From: Rhodocyclaceae bacterium
Lineage (GTDB): Bacteria; Pseudomonadota; Gammaproteobacteria; Burkholderiales; Rhodocyclaceae
DNA length: 64,000 nt
Direction of reading: 5' to 3'
Assembly: GCA_030824275.1 (NCBI GenBank)
Contig: JAVBXY010000016.1
Coordinates: 51,807 to 115,806 of the forward strand
The notes beneath the pieces are model-generated. The model made no database searches, was not told where the DNA came from, and was given only the letters and a program-made list of their open reading frames with translations. Position numbers and translations under genes: made by a program. Below are positions 52,523-60,800 of this stretch, piece by piece (within the stretch, counting starts at the first letter, position 1; every line of letters starts with the position of its first letter).

Positions 52523-53710
52523 TCAGCCCTTCTTCTTGGCTGGTGCCGCCTTGGCGTTCTTACCGGAGAAGAAATGATTCACCGCCAGGCGGCGATTGAC
52601 CATGGTGTCCTGCTCCCATTTCACCGCACGCTGGGCGAAGGCTCTTTGCGATGCCACGATCTCCTTGAAGAGGGCATTCTCGGCCGACTTCTTGGCGACG
52701 ATTTCGTCCCACAGCTTGAGTTGGGTTTGCAGGATGGCATCGGGGGTCTTGTAGAACTTGACCTTGTCCTTGGTCTGCAACTCGACGTAGTCCTTGGAGT
52801 AGCGATCCACAGACTTCCAGGACATGTCCGCCGACGAGGCCTCGACGGCGCCAGCGATGATGGCTTTCAGCTTGCCCGGCAAGGCATCGTATTTGGGCTT
52901 GTTGAACATGATCTCGAAGGTCTCCGCACTCTGGTGGAAGCTTTGCAGCATGCAGACCTTGGACACATCCGGGAAGCCGAGGATGCGGTCGGACGTGGCA
53001 TTGTTGAATTCGGCGCCGTCCAGCAGGCCTCGATCCATCGCCGGCACAATCTCGCCGCCCGGCAGGGCATTCACCGCCGCGCCCATGGCCGTGAACATGT
53101 CGATGGCCAGACCGTTGGTGCGGAACTTCAGGCCCTTGAAATCCTCGGTCTTGGTGATCGGCTTCTTGAACCAGCCCAGGGGCTGGGTCGCCATCGGGCC
53201 GTAGAGGAAGGACTCCACGTTGCCGCCGATGGAGGCATAGAGCTTGGTCAGCAGTTCCTTGCCGCCCCCGTACTTGTGCCAGGCCAGCATCATGTTGGCG
53301 TCCATGCCGAACATCGGCCCGGTACTCCAGAGCGCCAGGGCGTTTTGCTTGCCGTAGTGATAGCCGAGCACGCCATGGCCACCATCGAGCGTGCCCTTGC
53401 TCACCGCCTCCAGCAGACCGAAAGCCGGAACAACCGCGCCGGCCGGCAGCACGTCGATCTTGAGATCGCCGCCGGACATGTCATTGACCTTCTTGGCGAA
53501 ATCGAGGGCGTACTCGTGAAAGATGTCCTTGGCCGGCCAGGTGCTCTGCCAGCGCATTGAAGTCGGTCCGGCCTGCGCCTTGGCGATCATCGGGAAACCC
53601 GCTGCGGCGACCCCTACTGCGCCAGTGGTGGCGGCGGCAAGGAACTTGCGGCGGGATGGTTGCTGCTCGGCTTGTGGCACCTTGGGCAGCTGCTTTTGCT
53701 TGTCAGACAT
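52523..53710 (-). CDS. TRAP transporter substrate-binding protein with Tat signal (DctP family)
   Basis: A twin-arginine signal (SRRKFLAAATTGAVGVAAAG) directs a folded periplasmic protein. The mature part shows MRWQSTWPAKDIFHEYALDFAKKV, the DctP core GLKFRTNGLAIDMFTAMGA with its carboxylate-binding Arg, and LPGGEIVPAMDRGLLDGAEF. It resembles the COG4663/TakP-like group that binds 2-oxoacids, lactate or aromatic acids; the ligand cannot be fixed. First gene of the minus-strand operon, divergent from the GntR regulator. Confidence 0.92.
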   Translation of the reverse strand: MSDKQKQLPKVPQAEQQPSRRKFLAAATTGAVGVAAAGFPMIAKAQAGPTSMRWQSTWPAKDIFHEYALDFAKKVNDMSGGDLKIDVLPAGAVVPAFGLLEAVSKGTLDGGHGVLGYHYGKQNALALWSTGPMFGMDANMMLAWHKYGGGKELLTKLYASIGGNVESFLYGPMATQPLGWFKKPITKTEDFKGLKFRTNGLAIDMFTAMGAAVNALPGGEIVPAMDRGLLDGAEFNNATSDRILGFPDVSKVCMLQSFHQSAETFEIMFNKPKYDALPGKLKAIIAGAVEASSADMSWKSVDRYSKDYVELQTKDKVKFYKTPDAILQTQLKLWDEIVAKKSAENALFKEIVASQRAFAQRAVKWEQDTMVNRRLAVNHFFSGKNAKAAPAKKKG

Positions 53711-53780
53711 GGTCTCCTCCTTATAGTGGTTGTACGGTCATATCAACGACGCATAGGACCTGCGGCTCACTTTACCAGAA

Positions 53781-53806
53781 TGACAATTTGTCTGACAATA
53801 GGACAA
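53781..53806. promoter_or_regulatory. GntR/FadR-type operator between dctP and its regulator
   Basis: TTGTC-T-GACAA (53788-53798) is a perfect palindrome of the kind bound by FadR-subfamily GntR proteins, flanked by further half sites TGACAA (53781-53786) and GGACAA (53801-53806). It lies in the 112-base gap between dctP and the divergent GntR gene, 17-40 bases before the regulator's start. Confidence 0.7.
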
Positions 53807-53822
53807 CTTCAGTAAATTCATC

Positions 53823-54605
53823 ATGTCGACCAGCGCAAAAAAAACCAAACCCATCGTTCGCCCGCCAAGGCTTTCGGAGGAAGTCTCCAGCGAATTGCAG
53901 CAACGCATCGCCCGTGGCGATCTCAAGCCCGGTGAACGTTTGCCCACCGAGAAAGCCTTGGGCGACAGCTTCGGCGTCAGTCGCGCCGTGGTTCGCGAGG
54001 CCATTGCCCGGCTCAAGGCCGATGGCCTGATCGAAACCCGCCAGGGCTCCGGCGCTTACGTCGCCCAAGCACCGAAGAGCCTCAATTTGCGCTTCTGGCA
54101 AGGGGCCGGCCCGGAACTGAACGAGTTGAGAGACATTTTTGAGCTGCGCGCCATGGTCGAAGGCGCTGTCGCCGAACTGGCTGCCCGGCGTCGCGACGAA
54201 CAGGATCTGCTTGAAATGTCGCGCCATCTCCAGGCCATGGACGAGGCCCTTGAGGCCGGCAAGGACGGCACCGAGGCCGACGACAATTTCCATATCGCTA
54301 TGGCTGCCGCCACGCGCAATGCGTATGTGAGTCGGCTGACCGAGTTTCTCGGCCGCCATTTTTCCGACTCCCGCAAGTTGAGCTGGCAGGGCATGCAAGG
54401 CGAATCGGCCCATCCCCATGAAGCGCAGAACGAGCATCGCGCCCTCTTGCAGGCAATTGCCGATGGCGACCCTGACGCTGCTCGCCGACGGGCGCTGGAA
54501 CATCTGCGTGGGGCGGCCGGTCGCTTCGGCGTGCGCCTGGCCCTGGACTTGGGAGCCACCAATACAGCAATGGCCAAACCCACTACAAAAGGAGAATCCC
54601 AATGA
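53823..54605 (+). CDS. GntR family (FadR subfamily) transcriptional regulator
   Basis: The winged helix is at about 18-85 (LSEEVSSELQQRIARGDLKPGERLPTEKALGDSFGVSRAVVREAI), then an all-helical FCD effector domain with metal-binding type residues (DDNFHIAMAAATRN, EHRALLQAI). It probably represses the divergent TRAP operon until the imported acid binds. It overlaps the following GlcG-like gene by 4 bases. AAATTCATC leaves a poor ribosome site. Confidence 0.92.
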   Translation: MSTSAKKTKPIVRPPRLSEEVSSELQQRIARGDLKPGERLPTEKALGDSFGVSRAVVREAIARLKADGLIETRQGSGAYVAQAPKSLNLRFWQGAGPELNELRDIFELRAMVEGAVAELAARRRDEQDLLEMSRHLQAMDEALEAGKDGTEADDNFHIAMAAATRNAYVSRLTEFLGRHFSDSRKLSWQGMQGESAHPHEAQNEHRALLQAIADGDPDAARRRALEHLRGAAGRFGVRLALDLGATNTAMAKPTTKGESQ

Positions 54606-55024
54606 TCAGCCGACAGCAACTCACCCTCGACGATGCCCGCCAGATCGCCAGCGCCGCCGAAACCGAGGCCCGTCTCCAGGGCTGGAACGTGACCATCGCC
54701 ATCGCCGATCACGGCGGGCACCTGCTCTGGCTGCAACGCATGGACGGCGCACCGCTGATGAGCGCCGAGATCGCCCCCGGCAAGGCCCGCACCTGTGTGC
54801 TGGCCCGTCGCGCCAGCAAGTCCATGGAGGACATGATCAATGGCGGCCGTGTCGCCGCACTGGCCATGCCGGTGCTGCCCATCGAGGGCGGCGAAATGAT
54901 CGTGGTGAATGGCGATGTCGTCGGTGGCGTCGGCGTTTCTGGCGTCAAGGCCGTCGAGGATGCCCAGATCGCCCGCGCAGGCATTGCCGCCCTGAGTGCC
55001 GCAGGCGCCTCCTGCACGCTGTAA
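54602..55024 (+). CDS. GlcG/HbpS family protein (DUF336)
   Basis: The 140-residue protein matches GlcG/HbpS: LTLDDARQIASAAETEA, VTIAIADHGGHLLWLQRMDGA, KARTCVLARRAS and GDVVGGVGVSGVKAVEDAQIA. Family members bind haem or cobalamin-like ligands or occur in glycolate oxidase operons (glcG). No glycolate oxidase gene is present here. It is cotranscribed with the GntR regulator next to the TRAP-dehydrogenase operon, supporting a 2-hydroxyacid theme. Biochemical role unproven. Confidence 0.88.
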   Translation: MISRQQLTLDDARQIASAAETEARLQGWNVTIAIADHGGHLLWLQRMDGAPLMSAEIAPGKARTCVLARRASKSMEDMINGGRVAALAMPVLPIEGGEMIVVNGDVVGGVGVSGVKAVEDAQIARAGIAALSAAGASCTL

Positions 55025-55072
55025 TAAACCGCTAAACTCGCGCGCTCTCAGCGCATCACCCGTCACGTCCTC

Positions 55073-55804
55073 ATGCCCGATATCTTCAGCATTGCCTTCC
55101 TGATCGCCGTCGCCCAGATCATCGCCATCGACATCCTGCTCGGCGGCGATAACGCCGTCGTCATCGCCCTGGCCTGTCGCAAGCTGCCGCCTGAACAGCG
55201 CAAGAAAGGCATCTTCTGGGGCGTCATGGGCGCCATCGGCCTGCGCGTCGTGCTCATCTTCTTCGCCCTCCAACTACTGGCCGTGCCCTGGCTCAAGATC
55301 GTCGGTGCCCTGCTGCTGTTCTGGATCGGCGTCAAGCTGCTGATGCCGGAAGACGACGCCCACGGCGATGTCGCCGCCAGCACGACACTGGCCGGCGCCA
55401 TCAAGACCATCATCGTCGCCGATGCCGTGATGAGCCTGGACAACGTCATCGCCGTGGCCGGTGCCGCCAACGGCAGCATGGTGCTGGTCACTTTCGGCAT
55501 CCTGATCTCGATTCCCATCGTGGTCTGGGGCAGCCAACTGGTGCTCAAGCTCATGGACCGCTTCCCCATCGTCATCACCGCCGGTGGCGCCCTGCTGGGC
55601 TGGATCGGTGGCGGCATGATCGTCGGCGACCCGGCCCTGCCCCCTGACCTGTTGAGCGGCATTCCCTACGCCAAGCACCTGCTGGCCATACTCGGCGCGG
55701 TGCTGGTGGTGGTGATCGGCAAACTGCTGGCGGCCCGAGCCCTGGCGACAAGACCCGTCGCCGAGCCGGAAGACCTGGCCCAAACACCATCCAAGGACGC
55801 TTGA
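55073..55804 (+). CDS. TerC family integral membrane protein (YjbE type)
   Basis: Seven helices in 243 residues with the two TerC motifs: AIDILLGGDNAVVIALA and VADAVMSLDNVIAVAGAANG, each with acidic residues in the membrane. TerC-family proteins handle Mn2+ or other metals; the YjbE branch is associated with manganese export and the yybP-ykoY riboswitch elsewhere. No riboswitch is evident in the 48-base gap before it. Followed by a universal stress protein with near-overlap. Confidence 0.9.
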   Translation: MPDIFSIAFLIAVAQIIAIDILLGGDNAVVIALACRKLPPEQRKKGIFWGVMGAIGLRVVLIFFALQLLAVPWLKIVGALLLFWIGVKLLMPEDDAHGDVAASTTLAGAIKTIIVADAVMSLDNVIAVAGAANGSMVLVTFGILISIPIVVWGSQLVLKLMDRFPIVITAGGALLGWIGGGMIVGDPALPPDLLSGIPYAKHLLAILGAVLVVVIGKLLAARALATRPVAEPEDLAQTPSKDA

Positions 55805-55806
55805 TC

Positions 55807-56235
55807 ATGACCCAGACCTGGCTCGTACCTCTCGACGGTTCCGAAATCTCCCTGCGCTCGGTCGCGTGGATCGTGGACAACATCGCCACCTTCAAGGAGC
55901 CACCGCACGTCCATCTCCTCAACGTGCAACCATCCCTGCCCGGCGACATCGGCCGCTTTGTAAGCGCCGACACCATCCGCGACTACCATCGGGATGCAGG
56001 TACGGCAGCGCTGAAAGATGGACTGGCACTGCTGGCTGCCACCGGCATCACCGCCGAGCAACACATCCTGGTGGGTGAAGCAGCACCGACCATCACCGAC
56101 TTCGCAAACAAACACGGCTGCACCCAGATACTGATCGGCACCCGTGGCCACAGCGGCCTGACCGGCACCCTGCTCGGCTCGGTGGCGATGCGCGTCGCAC
56201 ATCTGGCGACCGTGCCAGTCACGTTGATTCGATAA
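55807..56235 (+). CDS. Universal stress protein (UspA family)
   Basis: The 142-residue Rossmann-like protein has WLVPLDGSEISLRSVAWI at its start and the ATP-binding motif GTRGHSGLTGTLLGSVAMRVAHLATVPV at its end. UspA proteins with this motif bind ATP and act in stress survival. ATG 55807 has AAGGA upstream; the track start (TTG 55801) overlaps the terC stop. Probably cotranscribed with the TerC gene. Confidence 0.92.
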   Translation: MTQTWLVPLDGSEISLRSVAWIVDNIATFKEPPHVHLLNVQPSLPGDIGRFVSADTIRDYHRDAGTAALKDGLALLAATGITAEQHILVGEAAPTITDFANKHGCTQILIGTRGHSGLTGTLLGSVAMRVAHLATVPVTLIR

Positions 56236-56238
56236 AGA

Positions 56239-56289
56239 GCCGCCACCGGCGGCGATCAAACATAGTCACCCCCATTTCTGAAAAGGGGG
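56239..56289. other. Two hairpins after the universal stress gene
   Basis: GCCGCC-ACC-GGCGGC (56239-56253) and CCCCC-N11-GGGGG (56269-56289) with GGCCGGGGGGATTT after it. The first may end the terC-usp transcript. The second resembles common intergenic C/G-run repeats in Betaproteobacteria, from memory. Neither has a T-tract. Confidence 0.4.
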
Positions 56290-56316
56290 CCGGGGGGATT
56301 TCCCATAAGATGACTT

Positions 56317-56344
56317 CCCACCATCGCCGAAGGCGATAGGTGGG
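56317..56344 (-). terminator. Hairpin at the 3' end of rnpB
   Basis: CCCACCATCGCC and GGCGATAGGTGGG pair with one bulge across a GAA loop. On the minus strand it follows the RNase P RNA closing helix and may terminate or define its 3' end, although only a short T-poor stretch follows. Confidence 0.5.
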
Positions 56345-56690
56345 AAGTTCGCCGATAAGCCGGGTTCTGTCGTGGGCAACCATTCCTCTGGGATCGCTGT
56401 TGCCAGCGACCTCTAGCAGCCTACCCGGGAGCGACGCGGGCCACGCCAATGCTCCCCTATTTGGCCTTGCCCCAGATGAGGTTTGCCGTGCCGTTTCTGT
56501 TACCAGAAACGCGGTGGGCTCTTACTCCACCATTTCACCCTTACCGGTTCTTGCGAACTTAGGCGGTATCTTTCTGTTGCACTGTCTGTCACCTCACGGT
56601 GCCCGGTCGTTAACCGGCATCTCGCCCTGCGGGGCCCGGACTTTCCTCCAGCCGCTTGCGCGACCAGCGGTTGCCTGGCGAACTTCCCGC
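56340..56690 (-). ncRNA. rnpB: RNase P RNA (M1 RNA, type A)
   Basis: The minus strand has the universal RNase P marks: GAGGAAAGTCCGGGC near the 5' end and CAGAACCCGGCTTATCGG near the 3' end. The terminal helix P1 is formed by GGGAAGTTCGCC at the 5' end and GGCGAACTTCCC at the 3' end, which fixes the limits. About 350 nt is normal for the bacterial type A ribozyme that trims tRNA 5' ends. The track ORF 56340-57359 crosses it only because its frame happens to be open. Confidence 0.95.
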
Positions 56691-56765
56691 CGCCATTCTA
56701 GCCGCTGGCGTCAGGCCACGCCCGTGCTATACCGGAATTGTTCGCAACGAACGGAGGATGCCGCC

Positions 56766-57359
56766 ATGCAACGCCTCAATGACAAGCCCATCGCCACCCA
56801 TCGCCTTGCTGCCGGCGCCGGTATCCAGCGGCCGGGGCCGCGTGGTCCGGTCCGCATCGACTCCCCGGCCATCGACGTGATGACCGACTTCGCCCAAGTG
56901 TTTCCTGTCACCGTCCTGCCCCAGGCGCGGTTGGCCGAGGCCAATCAGTTGATGATCAGCCGCGGCGTGCGCCTGCTGTTGGTCACCGCCACGGGGGGCG
57001 GCCTGATCGGACTCATCACCGCCCGCGACACCATGGGCGAGCGGCCGATGCAGTTGCTGCACCAACGCGGCGGAACCTTCGACGACCTGAGCGTCGCCGA
57101 CCTCATGCGCAAAGTGGATGAAATCGACGTAGTGGATATCGAAGCGGTATTGCACGCCACGGTCGGTGACGTCGTCGCCACCCTGAAAGCGCTCGGCCGC
57201 CAGCACTTGCTAGTCGGCGCGATTTCCCGCGAGGATGGCCGCAGGAATGTACGCGGCATATTCTCGTCGACGCAGATCGGCCGCAGCCTGGGCATACCGA
57301 TTCAGACCTACGAGGTCGCGCGCACCTTCAGCGAAATCGAGCAGGCGCTGGCGGCCTGA
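56766..57359 (+). CDS. CBS domain protein
   Basis: The 197-residue protein carries a pair of CBS motifs: AIDVMTDFAQVFPVTVLPQARLAEANQLMISRGVRLLLVTATGGGLIGLITARD, and then VADLMRKVDEIDVVDIEAVLHATVGDVVATLKALGRQHLLV. CBS pairs bind adenosyl ligands and regulate attached or partner proteins; nothing else is fused here. GGAGGATGCC precedes the ATG. The track start at 56340 lies in rnpB. Target unknown. Confidence 0.85.
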   Translation: MQRLNDKPIATHRLAAGAGIQRPGPRGPVRIDSPAIDVMTDFAQVFPVTVLPQARLAEANQLMISRGVRLLLVTATGGGLIGLITARDTMGERPMQLLHQRGGTFDDLSVADLMRKVDEIDVVDIEAVLHATVGDVVATLKALGRQHLLVGAISREDGRRNVRGIFSSTQIGRSLGIPIQTYEVARTFSEIEQALAA

Positions 57360-58055
57360 TCATCCCCGTAAGGGACGGAACTGGCGCGTGTCGTCGTAGT
57401 AGGCGGGATTCTCGTTTTCCGCCGTGGCGCCGGGAATGCCGAGCAAGGGCAGCGGCTGGAAATCGCGGGGCACCAGATCGGCGGTGGCGAAAAGGCTGGC
57501 CAACTGTTCGTCAATATCGCCTGCATCGAGAAACACCGCCTTGCCGCACAAACCGATGAAGGGCGCGGCCAGCGCATCGTGACTGGCGTGGCCGAAGACG
57601 GTGAAGTGCGTGGTGGCCAGCAGTTCATCGCGCCGCTCGACGAACACCTCGCGCCAGCGATGGGCGCGCAGAGCCGATTGCATGTCGACGGGCATGCCGG
57701 CGATGACGACGCCGCACTCGTCGAACTGGGTCAGGGCATCACGCACGGGGCCACGTGCGGCGGTGTCCGCCGCTTCAAGCTCATCGAGATGGCGGCGGTT
57801 CAGTGCCGCCTTGGCGCGGGGGAAGGCCAGCCAGATCAGCGCGTTGAAATAGTCGTGAGCATTGTCGGTTCGCGTCGCCACCTCACCGGTCTGGAATGCC
57901 CGCAGTTCATAGCCGAGGCCATCGTCCGGCGGAACGACGAAACGCAAGGGCAAACCGCCGCCGGTGACGATGCCAGCGGCGGCGGTGTTCAGACTGGCGA
58001 GATCGGCGGGAGGAAACGGCGCCAGGAAAGCGGACAGCGGATGCAGCGGAATCAC
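57360..58055 (-). CDS. DUF3025 family protein
   Basis: A 231-residue soluble protein with the pattern DYFNALIWLAFPRAKAALNRRHL and DALTQFDECGVVI, HAxxE-type motifs (FGHASHDALAAPFIGLCGKAVF), which I recognise as DUF3025. Function is not established. Its start overlaps the stop of the lipoprotein gene by 4 bases, so it is in the pyrC-lipoprotein operon. Confidence 0.75.
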   Translation of the reverse strand: MIPLHPLSAFLAPFPPADLASLNTAAAGIVTGGGLPLRFVVPPDDGLGYELRAFQTGEVATRTDNAHDYFNALIWLAFPRAKAALNRRHLDELEAADTAARGPVRDALTQFDECGVVIAGMPVDMQSALRAHRWREVFVERRDELLATTHFTVFGHASHDALAAPFIGLCGKAVFLDAGDIDEQLASLFATADLVPRDFQPLPLLGIPGATAENENPAYYDDTRQFRPLRG

Positions 58056-58525
58056 TGCCCCGCCGGAGAAGTCGGCGCTGGCGGTACGGCGGCACCCGGC
58101 TCACCGGCAGCAGGCTTCTTCGGTTCCTTGTCGACATAGACGAGTTCACTGTCCTTTACCTGAAAGGTGCCGATCAGGTCACCAGGCGACGGTGGCGGCT
58201 CCTTGTACTGCTGCAACTGGCAGGACTTGAGTTCGGTGACGTACCAGCGCTTGCCCGTATTGAGGATGAATACGCCCGGTGTGGGGCGATAAACGTCCAT
58301 CTTCAGCCGCTCGACGACAACGCCGGGCATGGGATGGCGACGCATGCAGGCCGGCATGCCAGCAACCACCAGCTCCGTCGTCCAGTCGGACCCGTAATAG
58401 GCCTGCTGCCTTGTAATGCTCAAGGAGCGGTCACCGGACCCCATCATGAAAGCGGCCTGTTGCGAATTGCCGCAGGCACTAAGAAGAAGGGCCAAGGCCG
58501 GAATCAGGATTCGCTTCATCATCAC
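58052..58525 (-). CDS. Predicted lipoprotein, unknown function
   Basis: A lipobox (LALLLSACG) near residue 18 makes this a lipoprotein. The 157-residue body has [21 protein letters not shown] and [21 protein letters not shown], with two Cys likely to pair. The Pro/Ala-rich C-terminal tail includes repeat copy 13 read as AVPPAPTS. Not recognised. It overlaps pyrC and the DUF3025 gene by 4 bases each. Confidence 0.75.
   Translation of the reverse strand: MMMKRILIPALALLLSACGNSQQAAFMMGSGDRSLSITRQQAYYGSDWTTELVVAGMPACMRRHPMPGVVVERLKMDVYRPTPGVFILNTGKRWYVTELKSCQLQQYKEPPPSPGDLIGTFQVKDSELVYVDKEPKKPAAGEPGAAVPPAPTSPAGQ
58068..58092 (+). repeat. Dispersed 25-bp repeat, copy 13
   Basis: AGAAGTCGGCGCTGGCGGT then ACGGCG, in the 3' end of the lipoprotein gene, read as AVPPAPTS. 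(Number 12 was rejected; see below.). Confidence 0.85.
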
Positions 58526-59559
58526 TCCATCAATCGCCAGGCGACGGTCTCGCCAGCGCGCAGGGGCACCAGCGGGTCACCGGGGAAATAGTCCAGACTG
58601 GCCGGAATCGGCATCGGCTCGCGTTGCAAGGTGATCTTGCCAGCATTGCGTGGCAAGCCATAGTAATCGGCGCCGAAGAAGCTGGCGAAACCTTCCAGCT
58701 TGTCCAGCGCGCCCGCCGCCTCGAAGGCCTCGGCATACAACTCGATGCCAGCGTTCGCGGTGTAGCAGCCGGCACAGCCGCAGGCCGCCTCCTTGGTGCT
58801 CTTCGCATGGGGCGCGGAATCGGTGCCGAGGAAGAACTTCGGGCTACCCGAAATCGCCGCCGCCACCAGCGCCTGGCGATGAACCTCGCGCTTGAGCACG
58901 GGCAGGCAGTAGTGGTGCGGACGGATGCCGCCAACAAAGAGTGCGTTGCGATTGAGCAGCAGATGGTGCGCCGTAATGGTCGCCGCGATATTGGCACCGG
59001 CATCGCGGACGAACTGGGCGCCGTCCCTGGTCGTGATGTGTTCGAGCACCACATTGAGCGCCGGGAAATCGCGCAGCAGCGGCGAGAGCACGGTGTCGAT
59101 GAAGACCGCCTCGCGGTCGAAGACATCCACCGCCGGATCGGTGACTTCGCCATGCACCAGCAGCGGCACGCCGAGCGTTTCCATGCGGGCCAGCGCCGCC
59201 GCGCACTTTTTCAAATCGGTGACGCCAGCATCGGAATTGGTGGTGGCACCAGCCGGGTAAAGCTTGAGCGCCTTGACGAAGCCGCTGGCCTTGACCGCAT
59301 CGATCTCGGCGGCCGGCGTGTTGTCGGTGAGATACAGGGTCATCAGTGGCTCGAAAGTCGGCCCTGGCGGCACGGCGGCCAGGATGCGCTCGCGATACGC
59401 AGCGGCCAGTGCCACGGTGGTGACCGGCGGCCGCAGATTCGGCATGACGATGGCGCGGGCAAAGCGGCGCGCGGTGTCCGGCAGCACGGCGGCCAGTGCG
59501 GCATCGTCGCGCAGGTGCAGGTGCCAGTCGTCGGGGCGGGTGATGGTAAGTGCTTGCAT
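58522..59559 (-). CDS. pyrC: Dihydroorotase
   Basis: PyrC closes carbamoyl-aspartate to dihydroorotate in pyrimidine synthesis. The 345-residue amidohydrolase is of the E. coli type II form: [16 protein letters not shown] (metal His pair), [21 protein letters not shown], carboxylated Lys in [34 protein letters not shown], and [20 protein letters not shown]. Repeat copy 14 is inside it, read as [10 protein letters not shown], where homologues keep the same length. First gene of an operon with the lipoprotein and DUF3025 genes. Confidence 0.97.
   Translation of the reverse strand: MQALTITRPDDWHLHLRDDAALAAVLPDTARRFARAIVMPNLRPPVTTVALAAAYRERILAAVPPGPTFEPLMTLYLTDNTPAAEIDAVKASGFVKALKLYPAGATTNSDAGVTDLKKCAAALARMETLGVPLLVHGEVTDPAVDVFDREAVFIDTVLSPLLRDFPALNVVLEHITTRDGAQFVRDAGANIAATITAHHLLLNRNALFVGGIRPHHYCLPVLKREVHRQALVAAAISGSPKFFLGTDSAPHAKSTKEAACGCAGCYTANAGIELYAEAFEAAGALDKLEGFASFFGADYYGLPRNAGKITLQREPMPIPASLDYFPGDPLVPLRAGETVAWRLME
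59354..59377 (+). repeat. Dispersed 25-bp repeat, copy 14
   Basis: GAAAGTCGGCCCTGGCGGC then ACGGCG, in pyrC (minus strand), read as AVPPGPTF. Confidence 0.75.
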
Positions 59560-59568
59560 AGGGCCGGA

Positions 59569-60417
59569 TTATACGTTTTCGTCTTTCAGCGCCAGGGCGC
59601 GGGCGTAGAGCGCATTCTTCGGCTGGCCAGTGATTTCGGCGGCCAGCTTGGCCGCTTGCTTGACCGGCAGTTCGGCCAGCAGCGCAGCCAGCACCCGGTC
59701 GGATTCGACGTCGAGCCCTTCGCGCGGCGGCGGGCCGGAGACCACCAGCACGAACTCGCCGCGACTGCGATTGGGGTCGGCCGCCAGCCAGGCGGAGGCT
59801 TCCGCCAGCGGCAACTTCTCGATCTGCTCGAACATCTTGGTAAGTTCGCGGGCGATGACGATTTCCCGCTGCGGCTCCAGCGTCGCGGCGAGGTCGGCGA
59901 TAGTCTCGGCGACACGATGCGGCGCTTCGTAGAACACCAGCGCCGCCTGCACGCCCGCAAGTTCGCCGATCGCCGTCCTGCGGGCGCCGACTTTTGCCGG
60001 GAGGAAGCCGACGAACAGAAAGCGCTCGTCGGCCAGACCCGCTGCCGACATCGCGGCGATGGCCGCATTCGGCCCCGGCAGCGGGATCACTCGGAAGCCG
60101 GCAGCGCGCACGGCAGCCACCGCTCGCGCGCCGGGATCGGAGACGCCGGGCGTGCCGGCATCCGAAATCATGGCGATGCGCTTGCCGTCGCCGAGCAGGC
60201 GCAGCAGCTTTTCGGCGGCCTCGTTTTCGTTGTGCTGGTGCAGGGCCAGGGTCTGCGCCTTGATACCGTGGTGATCAAGCAGGTGTCGCGCGTGGCGGGT
60301 ATCCTCGCAGGCGACGAGATCGGCGGCGCGCAGGGTTTCCAGCGCCCGCAGGCTGATGTCGCCGAGGTTCCCGATGGGCGTGGCGACCACATACAATGCA
60401 TTTTCCATGGGTGGCAT
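59569..60417 (-). CDS. rsmI: 16S rRNA 2'-O-methyltransferase RsmI
   Basis: RsmI methylates the ribose of C1402 in 16S rRNA using S-adenosylmethionine. The 282-residue protein has NALYVVATPIGNLGDISLRALETL, ACEDTRHARHLL, MISDAGTPGVSDPGARAV, VIPLPGPNAAIAAMSAAGL and FYEAPHRVAETI. The start is one of two close Met codons (60417 used, 60408 also possible); neither has a good ribosome site. Divergent from yraN with a 26-base gap. Repeat copy 15 lies in it, read as KVGARRTA. Confidence 0.95.
   Translation of the reverse strand: MPPMENALYVVATPIGNLGDISLRALETLRAADLVACEDTRHARHLLDHHGIKAQTLALHQHNENEAAEKLLRLLGDGKRIAMISDAGTPGVSDPGARAVAAVRAAGFRVIPLPGPNAAIAAMSAAGLADERFLFVGFLPAKVGARRTAIGELAGVQAALVFYEAPHRVAETIADLAATLEPQREIVIARELTKMFEQIEKLPLAEASAWLAADPNRSRGEFVLVVSGPPPREGLDVESDRVLAALLAELPVKQAAKLAAEITGQPKNALYARALALKDENV
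59971..59995 (-). repeat. Dispersed 25-bp repeat, copy 15
   Basis: Minus strand AAAAGTCGGCGCCCGCAGG then ACGGCG, in rsmI, read as KVGARRTA. Confidence 0.8.
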
Positions 60418-60443
60418 TGTCACCGGCCGATGAAGACGACGCA

Positions 60444-60800
60444 ATGGGCCTGATACAAACGAACGCGCAAACGAAGGGGCAGGCCGGCGAACAGCGCGCG
60501 GCCGAGTATCTGGCCGGACAAGGCCTGCACGTGATCGAACGCAATTTCCGCGTCAAGGGCGGCGAGATCGACCTGATCTGCCGCGATGGCGCCATGACGG
60601 TCTTCGTCGAGGTGCGCCTGCGCAGCAGTACCGCTTTCGGCGGCGCCGGCGCCAGCATCACCGTCGCCAAGCAGACCCGGCTGATCCTCGCCGCCCGCCA
60701 CTGGCTGGTCCGCCACGGTGAAGTGCCCTGCCGCTTCGATTGCGTGCTGATCGACGGCGACAAACTGGAATGGTTGCGCGATGCGTTCGGCGCTGATTAG
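60444..60800 (+). CDS. yraN: UPF0102 (YraN) endonuclease-like protein
   Basis: A 118-residue protein of the Holliday-junction-resolvase-like UPF0102 family: GQAGEQRAAEYLAGQGLHVIERNFR, then the nuclease motif GEIDLICRDGAMTVFVEVRLR and a C-terminal PCRFDCVLIDG. The ATG at 60444 begins the conserved part; the track start adds 16 residues from the rsmI side. rsmI-yraN-gmhA/diaA-BON is a conserved neighbourhood. The function in DNA processing is not proved. Confidence 0.92.
   Translation: MGLIQTNAQTKGQAGEQRAAEYLAGQGLHVIERNFRVKGGEIDLICRDGAMTVFVEVRLRSSTAFGGAGASITVAKQTRLILAARHWLVRHGEVPCRFDCVLIDGDKLEWLRDAFGAD

Noticed and set aside
60420-60443. yraN starting at 60396 as in the track
   Set aside because: The extra 16 residues come from the divergent rsmI start region and are not part of the conserved family; ATG 60444 is a better start.
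58624-60453. A 609-residue plus-strand ORF opposite pyrC and rsmI
   Set aside because: Antisense to two well-conserved enzymes; Gln/Arg/His-rich and without motifs.
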